From Siniperca chuatsi (taxonomy: Eukaryota > Chordata > Actinopteri > Centrarchiformes > Sinipercidae): a stretch of DNA of 64,000 nucleotides. Positions 49,961 to 63,400 of the stretch are shown here, piece after piece. The stretch spans positions 14,439,501 to 14,503,500 of the forward strand of contig NC_058064.1 in the NCBI RefSeq assembly GCF_020085105.1, in the 5' to 3' direction. Both the position numbers and the translations under genes were made by a program. Position 1 is the stretch's first letter, and the number at the start of each line of letters is the position of its first letter. The notes under the pieces are model-generated. The model was not told the DNA's origin and did no database searches. It was given only the letters and a program-made list of their open reading frames with translations.

Positions 49961-52900
49961 ATGCAAGGTAAGTTGTCATTTCTCAAATTATTAATCTGGA
50001 GATTTTCAGTGCAATTTTGATGGATTTAAGTTCATGAAAATCATTTCTTTTAATAATTTGACTACTGTGTTTTTTCCGTTTAAGGTAAGCATAAGGATTG
50101 CATTGCACATAACTGAAATAAATACAATTCATAATGTAAACAAAGCTCAAAAAAATGTTTTTTGTGTGTTTTCAGGTAAATGTCTTGTTTGTAACAGATA
50201 AAAAGGACTGAGCATGCATGTTCCTTTCAGGGCTTATAGGTGCACGGTAAAACTACATTCTTCCACTGTTGCCTTTCTGCTTAAGGGCATCTTGACTGTT
50301 ACTTAGGGAGAGAAAACAACACCAACAAGCTTCAGTAACCTGCCTCAATCCTCCCCCTCTCTCTGTCTGTTTCGTAGGAGACGCTGCCAAAGCAGGCCTC
50401 CCCAATGGCTCCAGCCAAGCCAAGGACCTGCTGCCCCCCTCGGAGGAGAAGATGGAGGAGCGGGGCCAGTGGAGCAACAAGTTAGAGTTTATTCTGTCAG
50501 TCGCCGGCTCCATCATCGGCCTGGGCAACATGTGGCGCTTCCCTTACCTCTGCTACAAGAACGGAGGAGGTGAGTGGAAGATGAACTGAGTGGATGGAGG
50601 AACGAGTTAATGTATGTCAGCAATGACAGAAGGTATACCTAAAACAAGACTGGTATGTTAGACTCATGCTTAAAAAATTCAATACTACTCTAGTGCACTT
50701 TTGCAATCAACCAGATAATTGATGACAGCTTACATGAAAACATGCAAAAACCACATATAGGGCATTACAGAACACCTGAGTACTTTTTTCACAGGCAAAA
50801 TTCAACCTTAGAAACACTTGAGCTCAGGTGAAAGAAATAAAAACTGTGATTCAAGGACTCGCAATTAACCAAATATTTGAAATTAGAGTTTTACCCAATT
50901 CGCTTTTGGACATGCTTGTGTAGCTGCTAAATCGGAGGCCCCTTTTTCTCCCTCTGTGGGGTGGCAGGGTCAGGCTTCAGGGCTGATCGGGGTCAGGCAG
51001 CTGTTGTCCCTGCAGAGAGGTGGAAATCTGAGCACGCCAAACATCCTCAGCCACCCAACGGGGCGTCAACACAAAAGCCGAAAGCGAGTGGCAGTGGCTC
51101 AGGTCAAAATGTAGCATCTAAAGAAAACAGCATTAAAGAAACATATTTTTCATCGCTTTTCTTTACGTCTTCTTGCAGTACTTCAGACCAATTCAGTTTA
51201 TGTTCAGGCATATATATTTTTTCATATAGTCAGTAAAATGATTAATTCTTGTACATGAAATACTTGCATGGTTCATAGATTCTATATGGCCTACTTCTGT
51301 GTTTTAGGTTTGTTCAAAACAGGTCAATCTGGTTGAAGTTATTTAAAGGGGATCTGGTGCAAACAGTTGCAGCATATTAAGATGGAGACAGAAAAAAACA
51401 AGCTTGTAATAGGAAACCCAAGAAAGGAAGAGACTCCAACCCCATACCGCTAGATGCTCTGATGCCCAAAGTTCAAAGACATGCCAGTCAGGCGGATTGG
51501 AAACTCTTAGTATGTGTGAGAATGAATGTATTTCTCTGTCTATGTATTGGCCCCACAGTAGATTTAAGATGTTTGCCTGCCCTCTTGTCACCTAATGCAT
51601 GCAGGCCTCAGCCCCCTATGACCCTGAATAGGAAAATAACAGGCTTACTTAACACAGTTATACCAACAGAAAGTCCAAGAAAGCTCTAACCCTCAATCCT
51701 TTGCTCTTTCTCAACTCAGGTGCCTTCCTCATCCCCTACCTGATCTTCCTGTTCACCTGTGGCGTTCCCGTCTTCTTCCTGGAGACGGCCCTGGGCCAGT
51801 ACACCAGCGAGGGGGGCATTACCTGCTGGAGAAAAATCAGTCCCTTGTTTGAAGGTGGGTAGGACAGGTGTATCACCTTAGAGCAAAACCACAATGGGAT
51901 CCTGGCAAAGCATACAACATCTGGCAAATGTTACGTAGTCGTGGTGTTACTGATTATTTCTGCTGATTATTAGTGATATGTGATGGCATGCGCCATATTC
52001 CAAAATGTCATCTCTGCAGGTCTTGGCTATGGCACCCAGGTGATAGTGACTCTGCTGAACTTCTACTACATCATTGTTCTGGCCTGGGGGATTTTCTACC
52101 TGTCTTTCTCCTTCTCCTGGGACCTGGCCTGGTCGTCCTGCAACAACACATGGAACACAGGTAACAAATGTGCTTCAAGCTACATCAGAAGTTCCTCCAA
52201 TGTTTTTGACGCGTTTCTACATTTTGCTCTTTGTCCCCCAGAAAACTGTGTGGAGTTTCAGAGGAGAAACACCTCAATCAACCAAACTCTCAACCTAAAC
52301 GTCACGTCTCCTGTCATCGAGTTCTGGGAGTGAGTTTTTCAGGCCGCCTGACCTCCTCTTGGTGATACATTACCGTTGTGAAAATGACAATGATGTATCA
52401 TCTCTGTGTTTCTTCCCTGTCTCTGCAGGAGAAGAGCGCTGAGGATTTCCCCAGGCATTGACCACATGGGCTCTCTGAACTGGGACCTGGCCCTGTGTCT
52501 GTTCATCGCCTGGGTCATGTGCTACTTCTGCATCTGGAAGGGGGTGAAATCCACGGGAAAGGTGGGTGAGAGGGGATTCAGTCTTGTCCCAGTTTGCACC
52601 TCTGTCAGAGTGCAAGTGACCCTTTTTATCTGTTTATTTTGTTTTACCAAAGACCTAGGGCACATTAAGGATGACATCTGGTATTTATTTATTCTTTTTG
52701 GCTTGTTTCGTGTTTGCATATTTAACATCACTGTGTCTATATAGGTGGTCTACTTCACTGCGACCTTCCCCTATCTGATGCTGATTGTGCTGTTGATCCG
52801 AGGGCTCACCCTGCCTGGTGCTGGGATCGGCATCCAGTTCTACCTTTATCCAGACCTAGGACGACTTGCGGACCCACAGGTACCACGATGTCACATAAAC

Positions 52901-55031
52901 ATCTTCAAATGAAAGCCAAAATGCAGAAAATCTATTGATTGATATCTGCTATGTGAATCTATCGTGGTGGTGTGGTTACCTTCAAGCAAAAACATCCATC
53001 ACCATTAAATAAAACCACAAATTCCCAGTGAGGGCCTTTTTAGAATATTTAGTGATGCGGTCCCCGTGGGTGAGGGCGCACCAGGTGCAGGTATCCCATG
53101 GTTCTCTGCTTGGGAGCCTAGTTTCTGCTGGGTCCATCTGCTCTCCATGAAAGAGGCAGGGACCACAGGGATCAAATGCAGGGCCAGGAAACCGCTGGGA
53201 CTGTAAACACGAGCTCTACCAGGACTGAGCCGCAGATAGTCGGCTAACTGGCCCGCCTCAGACTAGCAAAGGTCCAATCAGAAGAGCTCTGTCAGAGTCC
53301 CTTGGTTAACTTTTCATGTATCTCTCTTGTTGTTAAGTTCTGGTATTATTTCATCGCAGCATTCTGGTTAAGTCTTATTCTAATTTGCCATAAAACTGAC
53401 CCAAACAAACTAGACTAAACACACAAAACTAATAATAAGCAACCATGCAATGTACTTCTTTCACGTGTCTAATCAAAGGGGTCACAATCTTTCTATAACC
53501 CGGGCCTGATTATTGCTGGCTCTTTGTTCCCTATTTTGTCATTGTTTTGTATCTCATAAGTGATAAATTACAAAAAATATCTTCGTTGCTGTCCGTCACA
53601 GATCCTGCACTCTGTTTATCTATAGAAGCTTGGTTTGTTAATCAGTGTTGAGACAAACAAGACCAATAATAGACTTTTAACAGTTTACTTTTGTGCAACT
53701 ACATCAGTTAATGATTATGCTAACACGCAGCATGTAAATTCCTCTGGACTATCTAAACACTACATGGCACGTTTGTGCATATACATCAACCTATGTATGT
53801 GCTCACTATGTTGGCTATATCACTGTATATCACTTTAGTTTCATTATTTAAAACACGTTTCTTTTGTGTAAGGTGTGGATGGATGCTGGCACCCAGATCT
53901 TCTTCTCCTACGCCATCTGTTTAGGGTCGCTGACTGCTCTGGGGAGCTACAACAAATACAACAATAACTGTTACAGGTATGTAAACAATCTACATGCATA
54001 TATGAGTACATGCTCAAATACATGTTTACATGGTCCAGTGTGGAAAAAGTCTCATTTTGAAACTAAAATCCTAATTGGTCCATGAAATCTGAGTAAAAGC
54101 GTCTTCATCATCACTAACATCAACCTCACCTGTGTTAATCTGAAGCTTCATGATGTCACTTCTCCTACAGTACATTTGTTGCATTACTATGAAGAATTTC
54201 CCGTCTGTTGCAGAGATTGCTTGGCGCTGTGCTTTCTGAACAGTGGCACCAGCTTTGTGGCAGGCTTTGCAATCTTCTCCATCCTGGGTTTCATGTCTTT
54301 TGAACAGAATGTTCCCATCTCAGAAGTGGCAGAATCTGGTGAGGCTTGCATACACTACATTCAAGGCTTAGAGAAAAATAATCTGTTTATATTATCCTCT
54401 GGCCAGTATTTGTTTGATCAGTTTATGTCGTTTTACTGGTCTCTGTAGGTCCTGGCCTGGCCTTCATTGCTTACCCCCGTGCTGTGAGCATGATGCCTTT
54501 CTCTCCTCTGTGGGCAGCCCTCTTCTTCATCATGATTGTTTTTCTGGGGCTTGACAGCCAGGTAGAAAGTCCCTCGCTACCTTAAGTTCATTAACACTTT
54601 TTGTTTTCCACATTGGCACCGATTACTGAACAAATATGGTGTGATTGACTTTGTCTTGAGAAAAAACTGATATTTTAGAATAACAACTCCCTTTCAGACT
54701 TGTTTTGACAGATTGTTTTGCTCTTGTTTGTTATTTGGAATGTTTTTAGGGGTAAATTTCACTAAGTTGATGTTAACTGAGCCAGTAGGGCAGGGCTTTC
54801 CTTCAGAGTTCCATTCATTTTTTTTGTCTCCCACCTCTTTTCCTCATATCTGCTGTCAGTTTGTGTGCGTCGAGAGCCTTGTGACGGCGGTAGTCGACAT
54901 GTACCCTGCTGTGTTCCGACGTAAAAACCGCAGGGAGCTCTTCCTGTTAGCTGTTAGCCTCTTCTCCTTCTTCATGGGGCTCATCATGCTGATGGAGGTA
55001 GGGGTCACTAAACACACAGTGATGCAAACTA

Positions 55032-55078
<47 letters not shown>

Positions 55079-57671
55079 GATGCATGCACAGAGACAAAGA
55101 TCTGCAAGCATAAACTCGGGTTTCACTTGTATTTTTAAGATGACAATATTTTGTGCAGTAAGTGTCTTAAAATCTTATTACCTAAGGCCTCGTTGTATTT
55201 TTCCTAACAGAGTCATTAACTATGTCCACTGAAACTAATGAAATGAGTTTCATATACACACATACACTCAAATCAGGCTGTTGCTGGGGTCTGGGTGCAC
55301 CTGGTGTTTTGATGCTTTGTTTTGCTGAAATAAACTATTACGGAGTCCAACATGGTTGACATGATTTCACCTCTGCACAGCTGGAAACATGAATGCTCTG
55401 CAGAGGTGTCAACAAGTCATAATTTTGTAAGTACAAGCAAGTCAAAGGTTTTATGCAGCATGTCTCAGGTAAGTCTCAAGTGTCGTTATACAACGCTGAA
55501 GTCACGCCTGAAGTCTCTTCAGCATTTCAAGTCTCTTTTATAAACAATGGGTAATAACCATGTTGAATTTGTATTTTTTAATACTACAATAGATGCCACA
55601 GATTATATCCATCCATCCATCCATTTTCTACCGCTTGGTCCCCGTTAGGGGGTCGCGGGTGACTGGAGCCTATCCCAGTGACTTTGGGCCTTAGGCAGGG
55701 TACACCCTGGACAGTGGCCAACTCGTCGCAGGGCTAACACAGACACAGACAAGGACAGACAACCATTCACTCACACATTCATTCAATACGGGCAATTTAG
55801 AGTTATCAATTAACCTACACATGCATGTCTTTGGACGGTGGGAGGAAGCCGGAGAACCCGGAGAGAACCCACGGTAACACGGGGAGGACATGCAGACTCC
55901 ACCCAGAGAGATTGTGTGATGTTGGTCCGGTCCGGGAATCGAACCCACGAACCCACGATCTCCTTATTGGGAGGCAGGAGCTGTAGCCGCTCTGCCACCG
56001 TGCACCCCACAGATTATATTTTAAAAAAAATACTATGTTTCAAATGCAATCTAGATTGTATTTGTGCTAAAAAAACAAAACACAAAAAGTAGTAATCACT
56101 GCAAACAAGGCAATGTCTGGTAAATGTACACCACAATGCAGTTTGGTGCTTTACCTCATTAGAATACCTATTGTTGCCACATAAGGTTTTCTTCCCCTGA
56201 CAGTGTCTCCAGTTAGACTGTGTAGTATGTTCACATAAACAAAGGAGTTCAGTTTAGTTCCTCTTTATAATTCTCCATTTCCCTACGGTTTGTGTGTGGC
56301 TGGAGGTAGATTTTTAACACAGAGCATAAACTGAACTAAATTTGAATTTAGGTCATTAAGTTATTTAATTAACTGTCAGTCTATTATGTGTGAAAACCAA
56401 TAGATTGTAGGTTAATTATCCTAGTATAATTATGACTCCCTGCTTTATATCTCTCTCTTTGTAGGGGGGAATGTATGTCTTCCAGCTTTTTGATTACTAT
56501 GCAGCCAGTGGCATGTGTCTTCTCTTCATGTCCATCTTTGAGACTGTCTGCATTGCGTGGGTCTATGGTAAGCTGTCCTCAAACACAGAAGACTTACATT
56601 CATTGGTGATGATGGAGAAATGTATTTCCCAGTGATCCTTACTATTTGTTTTAATCAAGCATAGAGTATTCATCCTAATCACTGGCAGACATTCCTATTC
56701 AGCTACAATTTTCAAGGCGCAGTGTGGAGAGAAATGTCTTTTCCGTGTTTTTCCAGGTGCAGATCGCTTTTATGATAACATTGAGGACATGATTGGCTAC
56801 CGCCCAGGACCTTACATCAAGTACTGTTGGTTGTTCTTCACCCCAGCCACGTGCATCGTGAGTATCAACAAACCAATAAAGTAACATCAAGGCTTTCCAA
56901 AAATGACGAAGGCTGACAGCAACCTTCACCAATAGTAATAATACTAACTGCCTACTTGTCTCTTCAGGGTACCTTTGCCTTCTCCCTCATCAAATACACT
57001 CCTCTCAAGTACAACAATGAGTACGTGTACCCGTGGTGGGGCTATGTCATTGGCTGGCTGCTCGCTCTCTCCTCCATGGTCTGCATCCCGCTTTGGATGG
57101 TGTACAAGATCAGCACCACCCAGGGGACACTCAGAGAGGTAATTGTTTGATAAATGTCTGTTATAAACAGATATTCAAATGTTTAAATTAGAATAGATCA
57201 GATTTAAGTCACCTACTAACCTTGGATGATATGTTTAGTTTAAAATGAATCTATGTAGGACTGTTTCAGTTTCAGTCTATTCTGCCTTTGATGTCTTAAT
57301 GTGATTTAGCAACTTATCTTGGACTCTTGTCTTCATTTAGAAATATATACTGTTTATATATACAAATGTTGAACTGAAATTAAAGGATTTGTGTGCCGGT
57401 TTTGGGCTTAAATTAGACTTCCTGTGGACCCCAACCCTTCTGAACCTAGTCTTGACTTGAACGTACCCCACTGTGGAATTCATTCATTTCATTCAAGGAA
57501 CACTGGTTTGTCTTTCCACAGCGCATCCAGCTGCTCATCACACCATCTGACGGCTTACCCAAAACCAAGAGGGAGCAGGAGAGGTTACTGGCCATCTTTG
57601 CTCCTGAGGGAGATGCCACCATGACCAGAAATGGCTACTATCCTGTCTCAGAGAGAGACTCCAACTTATGA
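49961..57671 (+). CDS. slc6a13: Sodium- and chloride-dependent GABA transporter, GAT2-like (SLC6 family), complete
   Basis: Twelve-pass plasma-membrane carrier that takes up GABA, taurine-type or betaine substrates with Na+ and Cl-. Exons: 49961-49967, 50378-50569, 51720-51854, 52020-52160, 52242-52329, 52429-52561, 52745-52879, 53873-53976, 54214-54338, 54449-54561, 54860-54997, 56465-56567, 56757-56857, 56968-57138, 57522-57671. Total 1836 nt, 611 aa. TM1 reads [20 protein letters not shown]. Extracellular loop 2 has three N-glycosylation sequons (NTS, NQT, NVT). TM6 [15 protein letters not shown] has Leu where BGT1 (SLC6A12), by recall, has Gln, so GAT2 is favoured. The C-terminus ends SNL, a possible class I PDZ ligand. 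Exon 1 codes for only seven nucleotides (M-Q-first base of G). Position after kdm5a parallels human 12p13. slc6a12 is the main alternative name. Ser47 replaces a Glu usual in this subgroup. Confidence 0.85.
53040..53260 (-). repeat. Possible decayed tRNA-derived SINE
   Basis: On the minus strand it reads gcggctcagtcctggtagag followed about 40 bp later by tttgatccc, resembling decayed A and B boxes. It is clearly GC-richer than the surrounding transporter intron 7. Weak similarity only. Confidence 0.3.
55033..55075. repeat. (CA)n microsatellite
   Basis: Uninterrupted CA dinucleotides about 35 bp past the exon 11 donor of the transporter gene. Confidence 0.97.
55605..56008 (-). mobile_element. 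tRNA-derived SINE, about 400 bp
   Basis: On the minus strand it opens GCACGGTGGCAGAGCGGCTA. A Pol III A box (TGGCAGAGCGG) is at 55997-55987 and a B box (GGTTCGATTCC) at 55945-55935. A long body follows and it ends in a (GGAT)n tail at 55605-55625. It lies in the transporter intron between exons 11 and 12. The body resembles the 3' part of fish RTE-type LINEs, which may supply the reverse transcriptase; that is inference. Confidence 0.8.
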
Positions 57672-57776
57672 GGTCCACAGTGGTAATGTGTATGGGAAAG
57701 ACATGTGGGTTTTGGTTCCATCCTTGACTTGCTGCACCCTCGCCTCCATCCCAAAGATCACAGCAGGGAAAGCTAC

Positions 57777-57782
57777 AATAAA
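57777..57782 (+). promoter_or_regulatory. Poly(A) signal of the slc6a13-like gene
   Basis: AATAAA 106 bp past the stop. Further copies near 58464 and 58648 would give longer 3' UTRs. Confidence 0.5.
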
Positions 57783-58802
57783 GTGTCACATCATAACACA
57801 TAACAGATATGGAGGACTCAGGAGATAATAGGCCTACAGTGTGTTGGGTTTGGCAGTGCCTGTACATTTCAGGGATGGCAGTAATGTGATAAAAGGATAA
57901 AGAAAAAGAAATTAAAAAGTCATTTATTGTTTGTCATTTATTGCATTACTTAGACGTTTTAGAGGGGACAAGAACATTTTTTCAGGGACAAAAGTCATTT
58001 CCTCTACTCAAACTGAAATCTATTAATACATTGGCATATATTATTCAGCTCTGCATTTCACAGATGATGTAAATGAACTAATTCAAGGTCAGCTGAAATA
58101 TATGAGTCAGCCTTGTTCTGTGAAAATGTCACAATTTTATAATAGAAGTTAATGGCATTTCCATCTCATTCAAATGTGCTAACTGAAGAGACAGAAACAC
58201 AGGTTCCAGAAGTTTAGAAATAAATGTTTTAGTTTGCATAGTAAGGATGAATTTTATGCAAATGTAACATCAAGACAGCAACATCAGTTATAGAACAGGT
58301 TATAGATATAGAATTTGTTACCGCTGAAAAGTGGGCTACATGTAAGTTAATTTTTGAAGTGTCCTTGTGTATCACTCCATGGCTACTTAGCCATGTTAGT
58401 ATCATATATTGTATTATCATGACTGACTGGGGAAATGTTCCTTTTTGTATTTACAAGAATTGAAATAAAATGTTACACGGGTTTCACATGAATAGACTGT
58501 GTAATGAAAGGATATAATGTGAAAAATATATTGTAGCTCTGCAATAGCTGTAGGACTAACATGGCATATACAATGTAGTTTCATATTTCGTACTGTAACA
58601 TAATATGACTGTACAAAGAAATGTGAATCTTGTAAGTATGTTTTTTAATAAACATGCGCAATTTGATGTTGTCTTGAATCATTTTACTAGTGCTATGCAG
58701 TGCTTTATGGGTGTAACTTAATCTCTCTGGAGGGAGCTTTCTAAAGTCTGAAAAGAAATTTGTCTAATGAAAAGACACCAGGGAGTTACATTATGTGAAG
58801 TG

Positions 58803-58833
58803 TAGGACCATATTAGGGACTAATATGGTCCTA
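58803..58833. repeat. 14-bp-arm hairpin
   Basis: Arms taggaccatattag (58803-58816) and ctaatatggtccta (58820-58833) are exact reverse complements with a 3-nt loop. Confidence 0.9.
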
Positions 58834-59487
58834 GATATCTCTGCCTCTGCTTCTTACATTTTTACCATAATTTTTTTAAATCTATCTCTCACAAGTCCAC
58901 CAGGTTACGTTTTGCTTTACACATTCATTAGTGATTATGATAGAGCACAGCAGCTGTTGACAAAACCAAGGTTTGCATAATGTTCCTCAGCAAATTGCTG
59001 AATGTACTGTATGTATTTTACTGTTTCACAATAGCACAGAATGTATAATTTCTGATCAGGAAAATTAGGTTAGATCATGGGATAGTTATGCCAAAAAAAC
59101 AAACAAACTCCAACTTGGTCCATTGACAAATTCTTTATGGAATGAGGCTCTGCTTAGAGATATTTTACCCCCTGTATTACACACTGAGCTCATACAGTGT
59201 GGTAAAAATGTTAAATGATATAATGCCCCTGGCTGGACAAAGAGGTGTGTAGCTGGTGACGACTGTTTTTTAGAGGGGTACAGTTTCTTAGACATCAAGA
59301 AGGCTGTGCAGTCACAATGATGGGGCATTTTTGGACAATTTTTCTAGAATAATTCTACCACTGGGTGTCATGCTTCTCCTCTACTGCCGGTGAGCTGATG
59401 ATTGGCTGAAACAGCGGCGTCACACTCTACGTGCCTCGGTGACGCCCCACACTTTCCCACCATGCAACGGGTGATGTCCGAGGAAAG

Positions 59488-62400
59488 ATGGCGGAAGGAG
59501 GAGCGGCAGATCTGGATACCCAGAGAGGAGAGGTTGCGGCACTGTTGAAAACACAGCTAAGAAAGGGAGACACTTGGTAAGACTTGAGCTGAAAGCTTTG
59601 CAAAGACGCCGCGTGGCCGTCGGCTGGCTCTGCCGAGGCTGTCAACGTCATGAAGGATAAGAAAGTCGAGGCGACGGGCCGTGTTGACAGTTAGCTCCGA
59701 ACTAGCTAACGGGAGCCTGTCAGCTTCATGTGTGTCAGCTTGGCAGGCTAGCGGTGCTTGCGCTGACGCTATTAAACTGTCAGTGAAGAACGATAGACCC
59801 TACATATTGTTTACATTAAATGTTGTATTCTGTTGATTATGTTCGCTAGCTCCAAATTACCATCTCGCTTTTTATCTGATGACATGATCTCAGTGAGGCT
59901 ACATTTCGATTGGCTGATGTAGTTAGCAGGCTAATGGCTAATTGGCTAGCCTACCGAAGCTCCAAGTGGTTTGCCAGTCAGTGGGTTCATCTGTCGACTT
60001 CGACAGGGCGGAGTCGGAAAAGAAGCACCTGTCAAAATCACAGAGCCAGCTGGCCAGGCATGCAGCAACCTGAACTCAAGCCGGCGTCAACGGTGCTACT
60101 GTTACAACTATCAATCTGTTATATTTGCCTCTCAAAGTCAGATTTGTTTAGAATACTGACAGCGAAGTAGCCTTCACCTGCCGAAGTATTTCTTTTATCA
60201 CCATTTAACGTGTAATAAGGAATACAAAAGCTTTGGTTCACACTTTAAAGCTTGTTGCACGACCCTTGACCCTTGAGCAATCTGGGCTCATTAGCAGTGT
60301 CCCATTTTGCTTTATCAGACCTGAAATAACACTGCTTGCCTTCTCTGCAGGTACCTTGTGGACAGTCATTGGTTCAAACAGTGGAAGAAATATGTGGGAT
60401 ATGACAGTTGGGACAAATACCAGATGGGTGACCAGAATGTCTACCCAGGACCAGTTGATAACTCTGGTCTTCTCAGAGGTAAGACAGATGATGCTTCACC
60501 TCCTTATACCTTAAATCACCATTAGGGATATATTTCTAATTACTGTGTGGCCTTATGTTACACCACGGACCCCTGGTCAGTATAGCTTTACCATTCTGGA
60601 AGTAGTAACAAAGAGTTCAGAGGAAAAGGGAACAAAAACAACATTGTTGACTGACTCCATAGAGTAGCCTTTTTGGGGGGTTCATAGAAAGCTCTCCAGC
60701 ATACCTTTTTCTTTGTGTGTTTTGTGTCGTGTGAGACAGTCAGTGCAGTGTCACTGGTGTAAGTGTTGTCCCACAATGTGCTTTCTCTCCCTCTGTCTGT
60801 CTGCCTGCTTGTTTCTCACCCTTTCTCTCATCCCCTCCCGAACTCTAGATGGGGATGTGCTGGCCATCAAGGAGCACCTCATCGATGAGCTTGACTACAT
60901 CTTGGTCCCAACAGAGGGCTGGAATAAGCTCGTCAGCTGGTATGGATTGACAGATGGCCAAGAGCCAATTGCACGCAAGGTAAGGGTTCAGTCGTGAGCA
61001 TAAGACTATGAATGGATTTGATGGATGGAGAGTGTTCTGCTCACTGCATTATATAACACCAGCAAAGTTGGTTTTCTCTGATGTAATGTAATGTTAGGTT
61101 TAGTAGCTATGGTGTGTAGTGTGGCTTGTTGGGTTGAAAGGGAGAAATGTGCGCTCATACGGCCATTTGAGATCGGGATATCAGGAGTGTAGCACAATTG
61201 TAATAGAAACTTGAGTTCTGGAACAGTGTTGCTCAACATAAAATAGTAAAAGACAGCCAAATGATATTAGCTGTATCTTTTACTACAGTTCTTCACGATA
61301 ATATTGATATGGATCCACTGCTGCTCATAATACATTATTAACAAAAAGAATAGCAAAAGACAGTTAGGCACAACATTTAGTTTGGAATGGAAGACTGTAG
61401 GTTTGTGTGTAATCATAAGAAATGCTGTAGTATGTAGTGATTGGTTGACTTGATTTGCCAGTTAGATGTACAAAGGTACACTGTGCACAGGAGCTGAAAA
61501 CAAATAAAGATTATACTGATATATTGGATATTTACCTTGCGTGAAAAGGACACAACAATGATGGTGTTTTTCATTAATTTTTTTCAGCTTTTCATTCATT
61601 TCTGCCATGAACTGCAATTATTTCTTTTAGGGTTAATAAGTACTTCTACTCTTATTTTGTACAGTGAAACAAACCACTGAATGGCTGTATGTGGTTACAG
61701 TTGATTAGTCAGTGGAATACTTCATGATGGTGGCTACAACTTAACAGGACCTACAGTATCAAATCCCCCGCTTCAAATCTCGCTAGTCATGGCATCATGG
61801 CTGCTAGAAGAGGTTTCTCTATCATTCTCTCTCTCGTTCTTTCTCCCCCCATCAATTGACCCTCCCATTTTGCCATGTATGTCGTGGGACATATCGGGTG
61901 GCCGCAGGGTTTCTATTTTCAGGCAACGTTCTGGATGACAGAAAAGCTACATGGAGCGATCTGCAAGACACAACATGCAGGAGGTTCATTATTAGTTTTC
62001 CTCTTTTTTTAAACCCTTTGTTTCTTTTGTGGGGTTGTCATCCTGAGGTACGGGGGGAACAGAAGCGGTAAAAAGGATTTAGGAGGATTGTAGTCACAGG
62101 TTTGGCACTATGTTTCCTTCCGTTGTCCTCTTCTGGTCTGATTGCCAACACCAGCGGAGTGTTCCTGCGCGTCCTTGTTTTCTGAAGTGGAGGAATGCTG
62201 GCTGAGGTCACACTGAGAGAAGCAGCCTGAAAGCTTCTGAGAGGAGTGCGAGAGGCATAACCAGTATGGGAGGAGGGGGTGGTGGGTGGGGTAAATGGTT
62301 TTGGCTCGGCTCTGATTTGAGAAATTCTGTCAGAGTTTGGCGATGAGTTGGGCTTTTGCTCCGAGTTTACAAACACATGGGTGTTGTGCTGAGGGGTAGG

Positions 62401-62496
62401 GTGGGCCCACCGGGGTATTGGGGTATGGGTAGGGGAGGGGTGGAGGAGAGAATCTGAGCCGTGTGTGAGATTTGTGAAGTTGGTACTGTGTGTGTG

Positions 62497-62537
<41 letters not shown>

Positions 62538-63400
62538 TGGAGGCGCTCAACGGTGAAATAAATAGGCTGGGACCCCTCAGCTGTTTCCACGAGGTGCTGC
62601 TGCTAATTTAGGCACTTCACTCAGACTCTGCTCCTATCAGGACACCAGATGAATGGCAACCAGGCCAGCAGACTGCACTTTGTTCTCCATGAGAAACAGA
62701 GTCTAGTACAACCCCAAATTTACCCGACACTTTTCATCGTGTAAGACCGCAAATAAATAATTAGTACGAGGTAATGTAAGAGGTGTACCTGCTGGGCTGA
62801 TACGATAGCAAGCTTACTAGTTCCTAGTCAAAGAATAACCAGGTGATGGCTGGTGTTGGTTGACTTATGTTGCTAGCTGTAAAATCTGAAGAGTCCATGT
62901 TTGTATCATGATAAGAAGGAGGCTGTATTTTCATCTGATATAGTGACAACAGAGATTAATCTTTGGGTTTGACCACATCGGGTCTTGTGTTTTGTCTTAA
63001 CATGTACCTGTTGCAACATAATGTTTTCAAGTTCCATGCTTTTACTTGCTGCAGTGGGCTAATGTAGTCCAGTTATGAAACATAGAGATGAAAATACTCA
63101 TTAGAGCTTTTGCATAGTAAAAACGTAAAATGCTCATACAGTTTCTAATAATACATTATGTGCATATATAGTATTTGATAATAACGTCTGCATATATGCA
63201 ATATATTTGATTATTCATGGATTCATTATTAGATTATGTGGACAGTTGATCATTACCCTGTGTTAATTTCCAGGTGGTGGAACAGGGTATGTTTGTGAAG
63301 CACTGCAAGGTGGAGGTGTACCTGACGGAGCTGAAGCTCTGTGAAGACAGCAACATGGACAATGTGATCACCAGACGCTTCAGTAAAGCTGACACAATAG
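59488..63400 (+). CDS. usp15: Ubiquitin-specific protease 15, N-terminal part (runs off the window)
   Basis: Deubiquitinase; only the first four coding exons are present: 59488-59576, 60351-60478, 60849-60979, 63274-63400, giving 158 codons plus one base. The start [13 protein letters not shown] is the same as mammalian USP15 and has a strong context (aaagATGg). Residues ~7-118 are the DUSP domain ([43 protein letters not shown]). Residues ~118-158 begin the first ubiquitin-like domain ([20 protein letters not shown]). The catalytic USP domain lies beyond the right edge. USP4 and USP11 share this layout, but the opening residues point to USP15. Confidence 0.94.
62486..62537. repeat. Compound (TG)n-(TA)n-(TG)n microsatellite
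   Basis: In usp15 intron 3, inside a G/T-rich stretch (about 62040-62580). Confidence 0.95.

Larger units (their letters stand above)
57672..59487. other. Transporter 3' UTR and usp15 promoter
   Basis: The transporter 3' end lies on the left and the usp15 5' UTR on the right. A 14-bp-arm hairpin is at 58803-58833. No other gene was recognised. Confidence 0.6.

Noticed and set aside
50941-51120. GC-rich frame in transporter intron 2 as an extra exon
   Set aside because: Exons 2 and 3 join in matching phase without it, and the translated segment has no similarity to SLC6 proteins.
62038-62550. 170-codon minus-strand frame in usp15 intron 3
   Set aside because: It is driven by the TG/TA microsatellite and G/T-rich DNA (His-Thr repeats at the start), has no recognisable domain and lies between well-matched usp15 exons.
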